Positions 53,851 to 64,000 of a stretch of DNA of 64,000 nt are shown here, one piece after another. Both the position numbers and the translations under genes were made by a program. The notes under the pieces were generated by a model. It saw nothing but the letters and a program-made list of their open reading frames with translations. It searched no databases and was not told where the DNA came from. Within the stretch, counting starts at the first letter, position 1; each line of letters opens with the position of its first letter. Source of the stretch: Xestospongia muta (Eukaryota; Porifera; Demospongiae; Haplosclerida; Petrosiidae). The stretch is from positions 8,530,954 through 8,594,953 of the forward strand of contig OY848920.1 of NCBI GenBank assembly GCA_963693285.1, in the 5' to 3' direction.

Positions 53851-53989
53851 GTACTGTGCCTGAGAATAAGTACATGTACAGAGAGAGAAAACATTTGAGA
53901 CACATCATGTAAATAGTTAACATGATCTTCTGTAACTTGTTAATAAGTACATGTAAATTTACATAAAGTTTCTACATTTAAAAGTTAAG

Positions 53990-54290
53990 TATAAATGCAT
54001 ACCTTGTCGTAGAGGTTTTAGGAAGTGGAAAGCCATTTTGTGATTCTATGATGATAATGCTGTTTTTATATAATGTATGACATACTTGAGAGGATGGAAG
54101 TATATCTATTCAGTCTCATAGTGAAGATGTAGAATAGTAGACATCATTAGTCTGGTGTTGCCAGCCCTTCTTCTAGGGACATCCTCTAGTACGACTCTAT
54201 TGGAGGTCTCAAACAAACAGAGCTGTCTTCATTCTCGGGCTCTTTAGCTTCAATTACGGAGCTTCTTTGTTGCATTTGCTAGTACAGAAG
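53990..54290 (-). pseudogene. Relic of scaffold exon 1
   Basis: Sister of the relic at 11041-11310: the minus strand keeps CLRPPIES and the GFPLPKTSTT-like end, with stops and indels between. Confidence 0.5.
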
Positions 54291-54449
54291 GACCTGTCAG
54301 TCTAGTCTCGAGCGCCACACCCATTCCTAAGAGAAAGGGTGTGCCTCAAGAAAATGACTGATCAGAGTAATGACTGATCAGAGTTACTTTATTCACTTTC
54401 TTCTTCCTGAGTTAGACATCGACACTATTAGGAACAGTTTCTATCAAGA

Positions 54450-54800
54450 AATCAACTGTGCTCGTACGGTCTATAAAAATATAATTACAAAAGTCTTTTA
54501 TGATGATATTAGCACATGGTACATTGCTGGTAAAATTTTGAAAGCACTAGTACACTAGCAATTACAATTAATAAATTAATTAGCAATTACAGTTAATTGT
54601 AGCGTAGTGTAGCTTTTAATAAAAGAAAGATTGCTTCTTCAGTAAAGGTCTGTGCAGTAAATTTTATGATAGTCAGGGTCTCTGTGAAATGACTTGCTCT
54701 TCATGCAATGGAGTTTTTGTGCTATTCTAATAGGATATTGAAGAGACTGAGAGAGAGTACCATAATGACAATGTAATATGTCACTGGTTTGATCGTCATG
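54450..54800 (-). pseudogene. Relic of an array-gene CARD exon
   Basis: Minus-strand remnants of the second CARD exon: the segment around CHYGTLSQSLQYPI (about 54725-54775) and the end near 54500-54560 (…VPCANII), with stops and an AT-rich insertion at 54555-54600. The remainder to 55091 has only a diverged copy of the conserved 3' flank (ttagagaagtaagt near 54937). Confidence 0.5.
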
Positions 54801-55091
54801 ACTCTAGAATGTAATATATGAGAATTACTAGTAGTATTATACCAATTGGACTAGTGTGCTTTATTGGACTGGTTTATTACTCTTTTTATATGTTGCACCT
54901 GACAGTTCGCAGTAAAAGTATGAAGTTAGTAGAGATTAGAGAAGTAAGTCCTGAGCAAAGGTACTCAATGTACATTTTTAATTTTCTACTAATTTGCCAG
55001 AGAAAAATACTTTTACTAAACCTAAAAAGATAGAGTCAAAAGAAGACAAAAAAGTAAAAACAAAAGTGAGCAAGAATATAAAAAAAATGAC

Positions 55092-55891
55092 TCAATAATA
55101 GGAGAAGTCTAGTCTGCCTATAATTTCTTTATAGTGTTCCTCACAATACTCTTTATATTCTCTTGATAAGTATAGTTTCATTATTGTAGTATTTTCAGTA
55201 AGGGATGTACAAATTCTCTTGATATCATCATCGTTTAGTGAAGTACCATAAATGCGTAGGTCTGTCAATGATGTGGTTGCTTGTATTAGACCTTCTATTG
55301 CAGTGGTACTAGCTGAAGTGATCTGATCATTTCCTCCAATGTTCAACTCAGTCAGTGTTTTGTTTTTAACGAGTCCTTCACAAATATTTTGGATACCATT
55401 ATCCATGATGTTACAGTAGGAGAGCCATAGAATTTTTAAAGACTTATTAGCAGCTAACTTGTCAGAAAAGTAAGATATATTTTCATCAGTGATACCAGTA
55501 ATACGCCATAGCACTAACTCCTCAAGTATTTTATTAGTAGAGAGAATATCACCGACTTGTTTGAAACCACCAATAAGTTTACAGGACCATAACTCTAGTC
55601 TCTTTATTGTTTTGTTAGTTTCTAGTATCTCTGACAATTTCGATATGCACACACTGTCCAATTCAGTATTCCGTATACAAAGTCTTCTCACCATATACTT
55701 ATTAAGATCGTTAATAATATCTGCAGCACTTTCAGGTGATGATGACCAGAGACTAATACTCAATTCTTTTCCAGTTTGTTCTTTTCCTAATTGACTCATC
55801 ATAATCTTGACAACTTCACATTGATCACTTGTTGGGGAGTCAAGTCTAACAGTATTGTCATGATATGTCCACACAATTCTTTCACTGTCTC
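55092..55891 (-). CDS. Array gene 5, terminal LRR exon
   Basis: 266 codons open, stop at 55092, acceptor AG at 55892-55893. Lead segment WTYHDNTVRL, strand cores SISLWS, RLCIRN, RLELWS, ELVLWR, ILWLSY, ELNIGG, DLRIYG and KLYLSR. Unlike genes 1-4 and 6 it differs throughout the backbone, so it is an older branch of the array. It joins the exon at 58063 in phase 1 (QSKK-G-DSERIVW). Confidence 0.77.
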
Positions 55892-56679
55892 CTGTTATAA
55901 AAAAAGAGTTAGTATGTAGAATACTATTAATATATATTACATTAACACACTACAATACAAAGCATCACACTGAAGAAAGCTTTTACTGTTTACTAACAAT
56001 GTGGTTACTATGGCAATGAACACATACAGGCTTAGATCTGAAGAGACCTGTGCACAGAGTAGAAACAAGTTTTGCCAGGATTTACTGGTTGACATAAATA
56101 TTGAATTAGGAATATGGATTATCTATATCACATTGTATTTAGTCTTCTGCCCAGCCTACTATACTGCTTGGGATGAGACTATTTATTATATTTTGGATTA
56201 TATATTTATTCCATACCTAAAATATGGAACTGCTTAACTCTTAAGTGCATAATTTATAATAATTAAGGCTGGCCTTATTGAAAGTTCAGTCAACTAACAA
56301 GTCTAGTTTAAAATGGTCTTATCATTAGAGCTTCATAAGACTAGTATCAAAATAATGTTTAACATTGTTTATTAATATATGTTAAAATAAATTGTTTTAA
56401 TGACATAATTACAATGTTTGGACTAAGATAGTCGAAAAATCCTAATGTTCTAGTTGTGAGGCATGAGAGTATGTTAATAAGTCTAACTTTATAGAGAGGC
56501 AGACCTCCTGCCAGACCAAAAAATGTGTTGAGGTTTAAGAGGGAGTACTGAGTAATACTGTTTGGTGGGTATGGTTAGCTAGTACTGAATAACAAGAATT
56601 TTTCAGTGGTACAAGTTTTCAAGAAAACCCTTAGGGCCTTTGGAATTTAATTCACAATTATTTTTTGTGTTGTTGTTTT

Positions 56680-56944
56680 TTTAGTATTTCTTACAATATG
56701 GATATACACTTACTGTTCAATGGAGTGTCATATATCTCAAGTCTCCTCACTGTACACATATTAAGATTGCTTATGATAATCTCAGTACTTTCAAGAGATG
56801 ATAAGAAGAGATGAATACTCCATCCTTTTCCTGTTAGTTTTCCTTTTATTAATTTGCTGATTACATCTTGACATTGTGTGATACTTGGTGTAGTGAGACT
56901 AACAATTTTGTCATTATCGCTCCACTCAACACTTCCAGCGTCAC
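56680..56944 (-). pseudogene. Truncated relic LRR exon inside the gene 5 intron
   Basis: Begins after a good acceptor (tataacag, 56945-56946) with the usual phase-1 start (DAGSVEWSDNDKIV) and first strands IHLFLS and RLEIYD, then a TAA (ISIL*EIL) and loss of homology at about 56680. It is more like the gene 1-4 exons than the functional gene 5 exon, so it is left from another array unit. Confidence 0.65.
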
Positions 56945-57428
56945 CTGTTATAAAACAGAGTTAGTGTATAGTATAGTATATACATAGTAATATCACTACA
57001 ATACACAGACAACACACTGAATAAGAAAGGAGCCATTACTGTCTACTACCTATGGTTTCTATGGCAACAGCAACACTTAGTTGCTACAGGGAAATGAACA
57101 GACATTGTGAACAGAATAAAGCAGACTTTGCTAAATTGAAAGATTTAAAATATTTCAAGCCTGCTGCTATCTCTCTATCATCATTAGCTAAATATTGTAC
57201 TCTTATGGGGTGAGCATCTAGTCTTACAAGTTAGACATTTGACCAAACCCTTTTTCTCTGAGCTAAGGGTTTGTTCTGTGAAACTTGGATAAATTTGAGT
57301 AAGCTAATTGGTCCTATCACTTTAATCCCATTGAAGACAATAGTCTGATATATTACCACTTTATAATTCATTAAAAGAAAGTGTCTATTGACATACCTAG
57401 AGATAGTTCTCACAATTGTTAGTTGTTA

Positions 57429-57541
57429 TTGTCCAGCAGGAAGTCCATACTTTGTTATATATTATTATACTGATCCCACCTCCTAAACCCTAAATATTAA
57501 CTATACATAACAAAAATATGGAGGACTTCCTGCTAGACAAA
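57429..57541. mobile_element. Small palindromic MITE-like element
   Basis: Arms tgtccagcaggaagtcc (57430-57446) and the near-complement at about 57524-57541 enclose an AT-rich core with cctcctaaaccc. A second copy lies at about 63196-63312, and related cctcctaaaccc cores occur near 23160 and 35545. No coding capacity; family not identified. Confidence 0.5.
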
Positions 57542-58062
57542 TAGTCACTGTGATTAATGAGTGGCCATGTATCATCAATATATCACAATGACAAATACCA
57601 TACCATATACCATAGAAAAATACAAAGTGGTATGTTTTTATCTTTGAATTATTGATCATTAACTTCCCAACACAACATTATCTTGCTAACCTAGTGCTTA
57701 CTGAAGTTATAGTTTAAATATTTTTTAGCTAGGATTCTGTAGCTTGTTTATCTTAACAATGGAAGGGGCATTGCAATTGACATAGTAATAATTTTAATAA
57801 TCTAAATTTGATAATAATTTGCTCATTAATCACATGGCTTGTTAATTGTAGGAACTGCCTTATTTAAAATATGCCTAATAATAATATGCACATTGCACAA
57901 TTCTAATTGAGAGGGTGTGGCTATCGTATTGCCTGTCCATGAAATAAACAAAAACTCTAGATTGTGACTACAAAGCAACTTTTATATTTGACTTGATCTA
58001 TGACGATATTGTGAAGAAGTGTAGGTAAAAAGGTACTATTATGTTTATATTATGACATATAC

Positions 58063-61000
58063 CTTTTTTTGATTGTTCATCATCTAACTTTTTGTCTTCA
58101 GGAGAACTTTTCTCATCTTTTAATTCTGATATTACAAACATAATGAAATAATCACAATATCCGTTATTATTACCTGTATATTCATAGAAAAAAGATATAT
58201 GTTCTGATGTAGGTTTTGTTTGGGTCTCTTCAATGCCTTGATCAGTCAGAAGTTTATGAACCTTTGGTATGAGTGCTAGATCTAGTAGCAATGAAAGACA
58301 TACAATGAGTAATAATTAATAATTAATGTAAGAGGGGCTACCATAAGTCTATATTATTAGTAAGTTTACTTAACAACATTTAATCAGTTGAAGGAGTATC
58401 AATTTTAGTGAATTTCCTGGCCACATCTAGTTTCCTAATCAAAATTTGATTTTTAGCTCTGTTGATTTTAGTAAATATTATGGTAGTTATTAAAAATTCT
58501 AAAATTAGTACACACAATTAAAAGTAACTTAAAAGTATCACTGGTTTAAGACTCATCTCACACATCTCACTCCAGAGCTCTCCCTGTATGTATATCAAAG
58601 GAGCTACAGTAAACTGTAAATTTCATTACTACAACTATGAATCTCATTACTACAACTGTGGTACTATAAATAAATTTTGTCTTACATAGCCAGTCCCTCA
58701 AGGGAGAAGGTGCTGGATATGCAAAACTAAACTAAACTAAACTAAACTCACGGTGTTAAGGGTAAACTGACAGTATTGCTTTCACTTGCTATCCACTCAT
58801 ATACCAATTACCTTTTAACCTCTGCATTAATTCCTCAATCTGTTCATCTCTCTCTCTTTGTTGTAATGTCAATGACATGATGATCTCCTGGAGTGTCTCT
58901 ATTTCTTTCTGTCTCTCAGTAGACACTGACATAAACTCTTCCTCGATAACTAAGTGAAAAGAAAAAGTTATCAAAGTACTTACAAATAAGTGATAGCTAT
59001 TGCATCAACTTACCTTCTTTTTGTTCGGTCAAATCTTTTACCTGTTTTTCTTTTATTTGTCTCATTTCTAAATAAACCAATTTGCCAATTTAAACAGTTG
59101 CAGAATAACTAGTTATAATAATAATCACATACATTAATGGATAATAAATATACACAAATTGAGCTAATAGATAGCTATTGATAGTTATTCACTACTTGAA
59201 CAAATACCTTCATTCATAGACTCTATTTCCATAGTCATTTTTTTACTGATGCTTTGTTGTAGTTCCAGTCGACTTCTCAATTCCTTTGTGTTCTTGTCTA
59301 TAATAGTTCTAACCTCCTATATATCAATAAACAACATATATAGTAACTGTTGTCTAATACTACTCATCACTTACCTTGTCTCTTTGACGTTTATCATAAA
59401 TAGTATGATAGCCGATTGTAAGCTTACTCAATCCCATCTCTTTCAATAGGCCAAGGTTCTCTTTTGCTATCACTAATAAAATATCCATCATATGTTCTGG
59501 AGCATAGCAGGTAACAATGATAGAGTTGCCTTCATTAATAGCTCTAACTTGGATAGTGTTAACGGTATCTTCAAATGCTTTTGTTAGCAGATATTTGATG
59601 TCACTCAGTGTGTACTTGTCAGCTTCCCACTCCAGGACAAACTCAATAGTCTCACAGGTGAGATGATGAGAGGATGAGATTCTCTTGAAGCTTTCTTTGC
59701 TGCATACACTAAGTTTGATCTCTCTACAAAATGTATCAATAGCAGTCTTGAATTCTGTTATGTGTCTTCTTGCTTCTATGATATCATATTCATTAACAAT
59801 AACATCTAAGCAACACACGTTAATAATAGTACATTTGTCTTCCACAATTTCCATGACATCATCAAATGATTCTGCTGTAGCAAGTTGAGGTTTAAGTTCT
59901 CGGAAACATCTTCGAAGATATGTTTTGAGATCTTTCAAAGAAGGAATGCCAGCTTTAATAAGAGGTGCTACAGTGTGAATAAGTTTTCCAAAGGTTGCTC
60001 GCATTTGATCAAAACGATAGTGATATGTTGACTGGAGATTGAATCGGTAAGGTGTGGTTTGGTCTAAAAGAATGTGGAATTTTTAGTGTTGAATGAAGAG
60101 CTTTTACTTACCACACTTCTTTATTATGTCTTGTGTAAACACCTTCCCTATTAAAAATACCTAATATTAGAATTATATGGTGAAAATATACTCACTATAA
60201 TCCTCTAATATATCATTAGCACATGGCATATTATTAGTAACTTTTAACAGTACATTGGCAAACACTTCCAAGTTATGGTAGTTGTTACGCACAGCACGGC
60301 GGATGGCTTTTAGCAAAAGAAATATTGCTTCGTCATCAGAAAAAGATTGTGCTGTAAATTTCACAATAGTTAACCTTGTCTGAGAAATGACTTGCTCTCT
60401 ATGGAGTAGTCGTGCAACACTAACAGGATATTGAAGAGATTGAGAGAGAGTACCATAATGACAACGTAATATGTCACTGGCTTGATCTTCACGACTATTG
60501 TGACTTTTTATTGCTATCTCTTGTGCGGTCATCTGATCGACTTTAAATGTTTGAGCTATAATTATAGACAGAGAAATTCATTAATTGGTTAGTTTAATCT
60601 TTCTCACCATATTCACTGATTATTTGGTCAGATAAGAACTTTGTCTCCTCAAACTTGGATAGTACTCTAGCTAAAGCATTCACCTTCTTGTGATCTGAAG
60701 ACACTGATGTTCGTATAGCAGATAACAAAGTCGTCTTCTTCTCATCCAGAGTGCCCTTCAATGTCTCAATCTCATCGAGTGTTACTTCACTAACACATCT
60801 CTCACTATATAAGAACTGAGACACTTTTACAGGATCAATGTGACACTTTGACAGTTTGTCAATATAGATCTGAGGTAATGTACTTGATTCAATCATTGGT
60901 AGCTTAACATCACTACCTATTAAATATAGAAACTATTTGTATAGTTACTTACTTATTTTTCACTTACCAGAAGAACTACAAAACATTTTCAATGTCTCCT

Positions 61001-61277
61001 CATAATCATGAGCGATAGCAATTCTTTTAACAGCCTCCTTCTTTAAAGCATCTATGACTTGTCTTCTGGTAGCATGAGAGTTACTATCCAACCACCTCGC
61101 AAACATTTTTGTCGTTTTGTGAATGTAATCTCCTGACAGATTGTCAATATCATCTAAACTGTCATGATCAATGTCAAGCTGGATTCCCAACTGGTACCAG
61201 TTACTAATACGAATATGTTCACTTAATTCTTTATGAGTTGGTCTCTCTTCTAATATCTTCTCAAATCTATCATCCAT
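58063..61277 (-). CDS. Array gene 5, Death-CARD-CARD-alpha/beta-coiled-coil exons
   Basis: Exons: 60968-61277, 60608-60916, 60196-60555, 60112-60147, 59375-60063, 59208-59316, 59014-59067, 58812-58949, 58174-58281, 58063-58125. ATG at 61277 (MDDRFEKILEERPTH) was chosen because the frame upstream runs into an inverted repeat and the gene 4 start aligns here. Death domain about 1-103, CARD-like domains about 104-206 and 207-326 (YPVSVARLL), a 12-residue linker, alpha/beta domain about 339-567 (SIIVTCYAP, LTIGYHTIYD), three coiled-coil exons, acidic linker to about 724. All lengths fit phase-1 joins, with the usual phase-0 intron after the alpha/beta exon. With the LRR exon about 990 residues. 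No lesion. It is the most divergent complete copy and useful for judging which residues are constrained. Confidence 0.75.
58690..58750. repeat. (CTAAA)n tail, possible retroelement end
   Basis: Four to five ctaaa units follow a segment ending ggtgctggatatgcaaaa. Short pentamer tails are common at SINE and LINE 3' ends, but no body is recognisable. Confidence 0.35.
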
Positions 61278-61291
61278 TGCAGGTGGTAGAC

Positions 61292-61352
61292 TGGCTGCCC
61301 AGACCCAACCCCGTTGGCGTTCAATAATTGGGGGGTTGGGTCTGGGCAGCCA
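61292..61352. repeat. Perfect 21-bp inverted repeat upstream of the gene 5 start
   Basis: Arm tggctgcccagacccaac plus ccc (61292-61312) is exactly complementary to 61332-61352, with a 19-nt loop. A further imperfect arm (agactggct / agccagact) extends it to about 61365. It is GC-rich in an AT-rich region and lies 15 bp upstream of the ATG at 61277. It may be a tiny foldback element or a structured 5' UTR. Confidence 0.85.
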
Positions 61353-61377
61353 CGCCAGCCAGACTATAATCATAGAT

Positions 61378-61450
61378 AGTGACCACGTAGTCTATACTAT
61401 CTATGTCAATACGCATGCGCATATAGACTCCACCCAAATCCACGTGGTCC
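61378..61450. promoter_or_regulatory. Candidate promoter elements of array gene 5
   Basis: Contains acgcatgcgca (61411-61421), close to the NRF-1 palindrome, and ccacgtgg (61440-61447), an E-box/G-box palindrome, with a related ccacgta at 61383. Both lie 130-170 bp upstream of the start codon. They are motif matches only. Confidence 0.35.
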
Positions 61451-61916
61451 TTACACTGGTGGAATAAAAAAACAGGAGGCTCTCCAGTTTGTTAAAGAAT
61501 ATTTCATAGGCCATGTTGACTTTTATAGGTCAAAAAAGCGATACAAGTACGTTTTGCCATTGCCTGAAGTCATCAGGTAGAACCATGGATATTACCATAT
61601 CCGTTGTAGAGCTGAGCAGAGACCAAATAACTACTATATATGCTCCCACATAAAGGTTAAACATAATACCACATCCATAAATACTATTACAGGTGCCAAG
61701 TGACCAGCTGTTGGAGAAATGAAAACTTGTGAAGTTAGAGAAGTATCTGCAATAAATGTTGCACAAAACTGTTCTATTTATGATTGTCTAGTACTTTGTT
61801 AGAAAAAATTATTAGTAAAACTGAGAAGTGAAGATAGAGTCAGAAAGAAAATAATGAGAAAATAAAACTGAGCAAGAAGACAGATTAAGAATAAACAAAC
61901 AAATTACTCACTATTA
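61451..61916. other. Intergenic between array genes 5 and 6
   Basis: No gene. Holds a diverged copy of the 3' flank conserved after genes 2-4 (tgccaagtgaccagctg near 61693). Confidence 0.5.
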
Positions 61917-62725
61917 TTACCAATATCTATGCCAGAAGAACACAAGTCTGTCTTTAATAACTTGATAACTGTCTAATTCCTTACAATAATCTTCATGTTG
62001 TTCAGATAAGTATAGTTTATGTATTGTAGTATTTTTAGTAAGCGATGTATATATTATCTTGATATCAGCATCATTTAGTGAAGTATCATTGAGAAAGAGG
62101 CATGTCAATGATGTAGTTGTTTGTATTAGATCTGCTATTATACTGGTACTATCTGAAGTGATCTGATGATTACCTCCGATGTCTAACGTAGTCAGTGTTT
62201 GGTTTTTAGTAAGGCCTTCACAGATATATCGGACTCCATTATCAGTGATGTTACAGTTGTAGAGATGTAGCTCTTTTAAAGTTGTATTAGTTGCTAACAT
62301 AGTAGATAAGTGAGTCATATCTTCATCTGTGATACCAGTAACATGAGACAACACTAACTCCTCAAGTGTTTTATTATTAAAGAGACTATCACTGACTTGT
62401 TTGATACCACCAGTAAGTGAAGAGGACCGCAGCTCTAGTGTTTTTATTGTTTTATTAGTTTTTAGTATCTCTGATAATATTGATACACATGTACTGTTCA
62501 ATAGAGTGTCTTGTATGTCGAGTCTCCACACTGTACAGTTATTAACATTGTTTATAATAACTGCAGTACTTTCAGGGGAGGATGAGTAAGAGAGATTAAT
62601 ACTCCATTTTTTTCCTGTTTGCTGTTCTTTTAATTTCTTCATTACATCTTCACTTTGTAGTACACTTGGTGATCGGAGTATAACACTTCTGTCATAATCT
62701 CTCCACTGAACTTTTCTAATAACTC
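61917..62725 (-). CDS. Array gene 6, terminal LRR exon
   Basis: 269 codons open, stop at 61917, acceptor AG at 62726-62727 (ctctgcag). Lead VQWRDYDRSVIL, strand cores SINLSY, RLDIQD, TLELRS, ELVLSH, ELHLYN, TLDIGG, CLFLND and KLYLSE, ending RLVFFWHRYW. The backbone matches genes 1-4 with moderate changes, while its intron is related to that of gene 5. The open frame upstream of 62725 is intron read-through. Confidence 0.77.
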
Positions 62726-63802
62726 CTGCAGAGTTAGTATATAGTATAGTACACATATACACTACAATACACAGACAACACACTGAACAAGGAAGCATTA
62801 TCGTTTACTAACTATGGTTACTATGACAACAGCAACACTGAGCTGCTGCATGAAAATGAGCAGACATTGTGAACTAAATAAGTTTGCTAAATAAGAGACT
62901 TAAAATACTTAAATCCTGCTTCTTGCTATCTCGCTATCACATTAATTGGTTCATGTTGTACCCTTACATGTACTTTTATAAAAACATATTGGGTAAGCAT
63001 CTAGTCTCGCAGGCTGGACATTTGACCAAAACCTTTCTCTCTGAGCAAAGGGTTTGTTTTGTGAGACTTGAGTAAATTTCAGCAAGTTAATTGGCTCTAG
63101 CTGTCCCTAATAATCCTACTAATAGGCTATTGAATTAGTACCTTACATTGAAAGGAAGGGCCCAGGTCTGGTGATGTACTTAGAGACAATTATCAGTTGC
63201 CATTTATCTGACATAAAGTCCATACTTTGTTATGTATTATGAAACTGATCCCACCTCCTAAACCCTAAATATTAACTATACATGACAAAATATGGACTTC
63301 CTGCTAGACAAATAGTCAGTATGATAAATTAATTTATGTATGGTAATATTATCAAATGACAAATGCAACACCCCAGTTACACTTGTAAAATGGTGTGTTT
63401 TTACGACTTTATCTTTGAAATATCACAGAATGTTAAATGTTGTTGTTTCTGACATTAAAAAGGAAGTATTTGGGACTAAGTTTTATTAAACAAAGTACAC
63501 AAAGCTAGCTAGTCTATCAACTAGACCTCCTCTTTACTGATGCTTGAGAAGAGTGTAGCAATGGTCACAGTCGTTTAAAGTTCAGTTGACTAATCAGATC
63601 CTACTACCAGGATTCTGTATAGTGTGGGCAACACAGAGTGGCATATTATTGTAGCTGTTTTTTGCTTGCTAGTATCTTGTTTGTATGAAGCAAAGAAGCC
63701 ATTTGATGTTTGCTATTAAGGTGAGACTGTTTTGATTCTGTACTTATTCAAATGTGGCCAATATGCACTGAAAGATTCTATTATATTTACATTATGACAA
63801 AC
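62726..63802. other. Intron of array gene 6
   Basis: About 1.1 kb, related to the gene 5 intron. Includes the second copy of the small palindromic element near 63196-63312. No gene seen. Confidence 0.5.
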
Positions 63803-64000
63803 CTTCTGACTGTTCATCATCTGACTCTTCGACATCAGGAGAATTCTGCTCATCTTTTGATATTAAAGATTTAATGAAACAATCACAAGATGTCAGTTAT
63901 ATTATTACCTGTGTTTTCACTGATAGATGATATGGACTCCTCCTCTTCAGTAGACTTTGTTTGGGTCTCCTTAAATCTTTGTTCAGGCAGTGGTTTATGA
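63803..64000 (-). CDS. Array gene 6, acidic and linker exons (5' part outside window)
   Basis: Exon 63803-63853 encodes DEQNSPDVEESDDEQSE and joins the LRR exon in phase 1. Exon 63909 to beyond 64000 encodes HKPLPEQRFKETQTK and SENT, matching the linker exon of the other genes (HKPLTDQG, ETQTK). The rest of the gene lies beyond the window. Confidence 0.65.

Larger units (their letters stand above)
55892..58062. other. Large intron of array gene 5
   Basis: Contains a relic LRR exon and a palindromic element, listed separately. The 57200-58000 part resembles the gene 6 intron at 62990-63750. The plus-strand frame 56001-56237 has no supporting evidence. Confidence 0.5.

Noticed and set aside
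56001..56237. 78-residue plus-strand frame with hydrophobic segments
   Set aside because: Lies in the intron of array gene 5, no start or splice context, no family recognised.

Overview
The window is animal nuclear DNA, strongly AT-rich, with short GT-AG introns and no bacterial gene organisation. The gene content (a Death/CARD/LRR family, ROS-like receptor tyrosine kinases with YWTD ectodomain exons, small MITEs, a LINE fragment) and sequence style suggest a demosponge such as Amphimedon queenslandica. The organism is an inference from memory, not a database result.

The backbone is a tandem array of six same-strand (minus) paralogues, here called array genes 1 to 6: gene 1 (below 1 to 7677, 3' end cut off), gene 2 (17547-25811), gene 3 (30817-38123), gene 4 (43121-50828), gene 5 (55092-61277) and gene 6 (61917 to beyond 64000, 5' end cut off). 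Reading the splice sites by hand gives a consistent architecture: Death domain, one or two CARD-like helical domains, a short linker, a conserved alpha/beta domain of about 220 residues, several coiled-coil exons, an acidic linker, and after a 1-3.3 kb intron one terminal exon of about 263 codons with ribonuclease-inhibitor-type leucine-rich repeats. Proteins would be about 990-1060 residues. I see no NACHT/NB-ARC ATPase. Almost every intron is phase 1, so the exons are interchangeable modules; exon losses and two exon chimaeras keep the frame. Genes 1, 2, 4 and 5 read as intact where visible; gene 3 has a broken splice acceptor.

The most striking signal is in the LRR exon. Between recent copies (for example genes 2 and 4) long stretches of 60-70 nt are identical, while the solvent-exposed positions of each LRR beta strand differ. 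This pattern suggests a diversifying recognition surface, either selected or refreshed by segmental exchange.

Between array genes lie co-duplicated passengers. Two plus-strand ROS1-like kinase copies (about 12.19-16.26 kb and 38.56-41.82 kb) are both damaged: copy 1 by stops, a frameshift and lost splice sites, copy 2 by loss of the ectodomain/membrane exons although its kinase exons stay open. A third copy is reduced to its last exon at 28.93 kb. Two minus-strand copies of a tyrosine-motif scaffold gene (9.38-10.66 kb, frameshifted; 51.73-53.85 kb, split by a 5'-truncated LINE) and another proline-rich, tyrosine-rich gene (27.0-28.2 kb) sit nearby. Relic Death, CARD, scaffold and LRR exons litter the gaps.

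Mobile elements include a hAT-type MITE with 8-bp target duplication (30042-30609), a LINE 3' fragment (about 53262-53812), a perfect 21-bp inverted repeat just upstream of the gene 5 start (61292-61352) and a small palindromic element at 57.43 kb. Much of the non-coding sequence is repeated three or four times as diverged segmental duplicates, so the window is a mosaic of unequal-recombination products.
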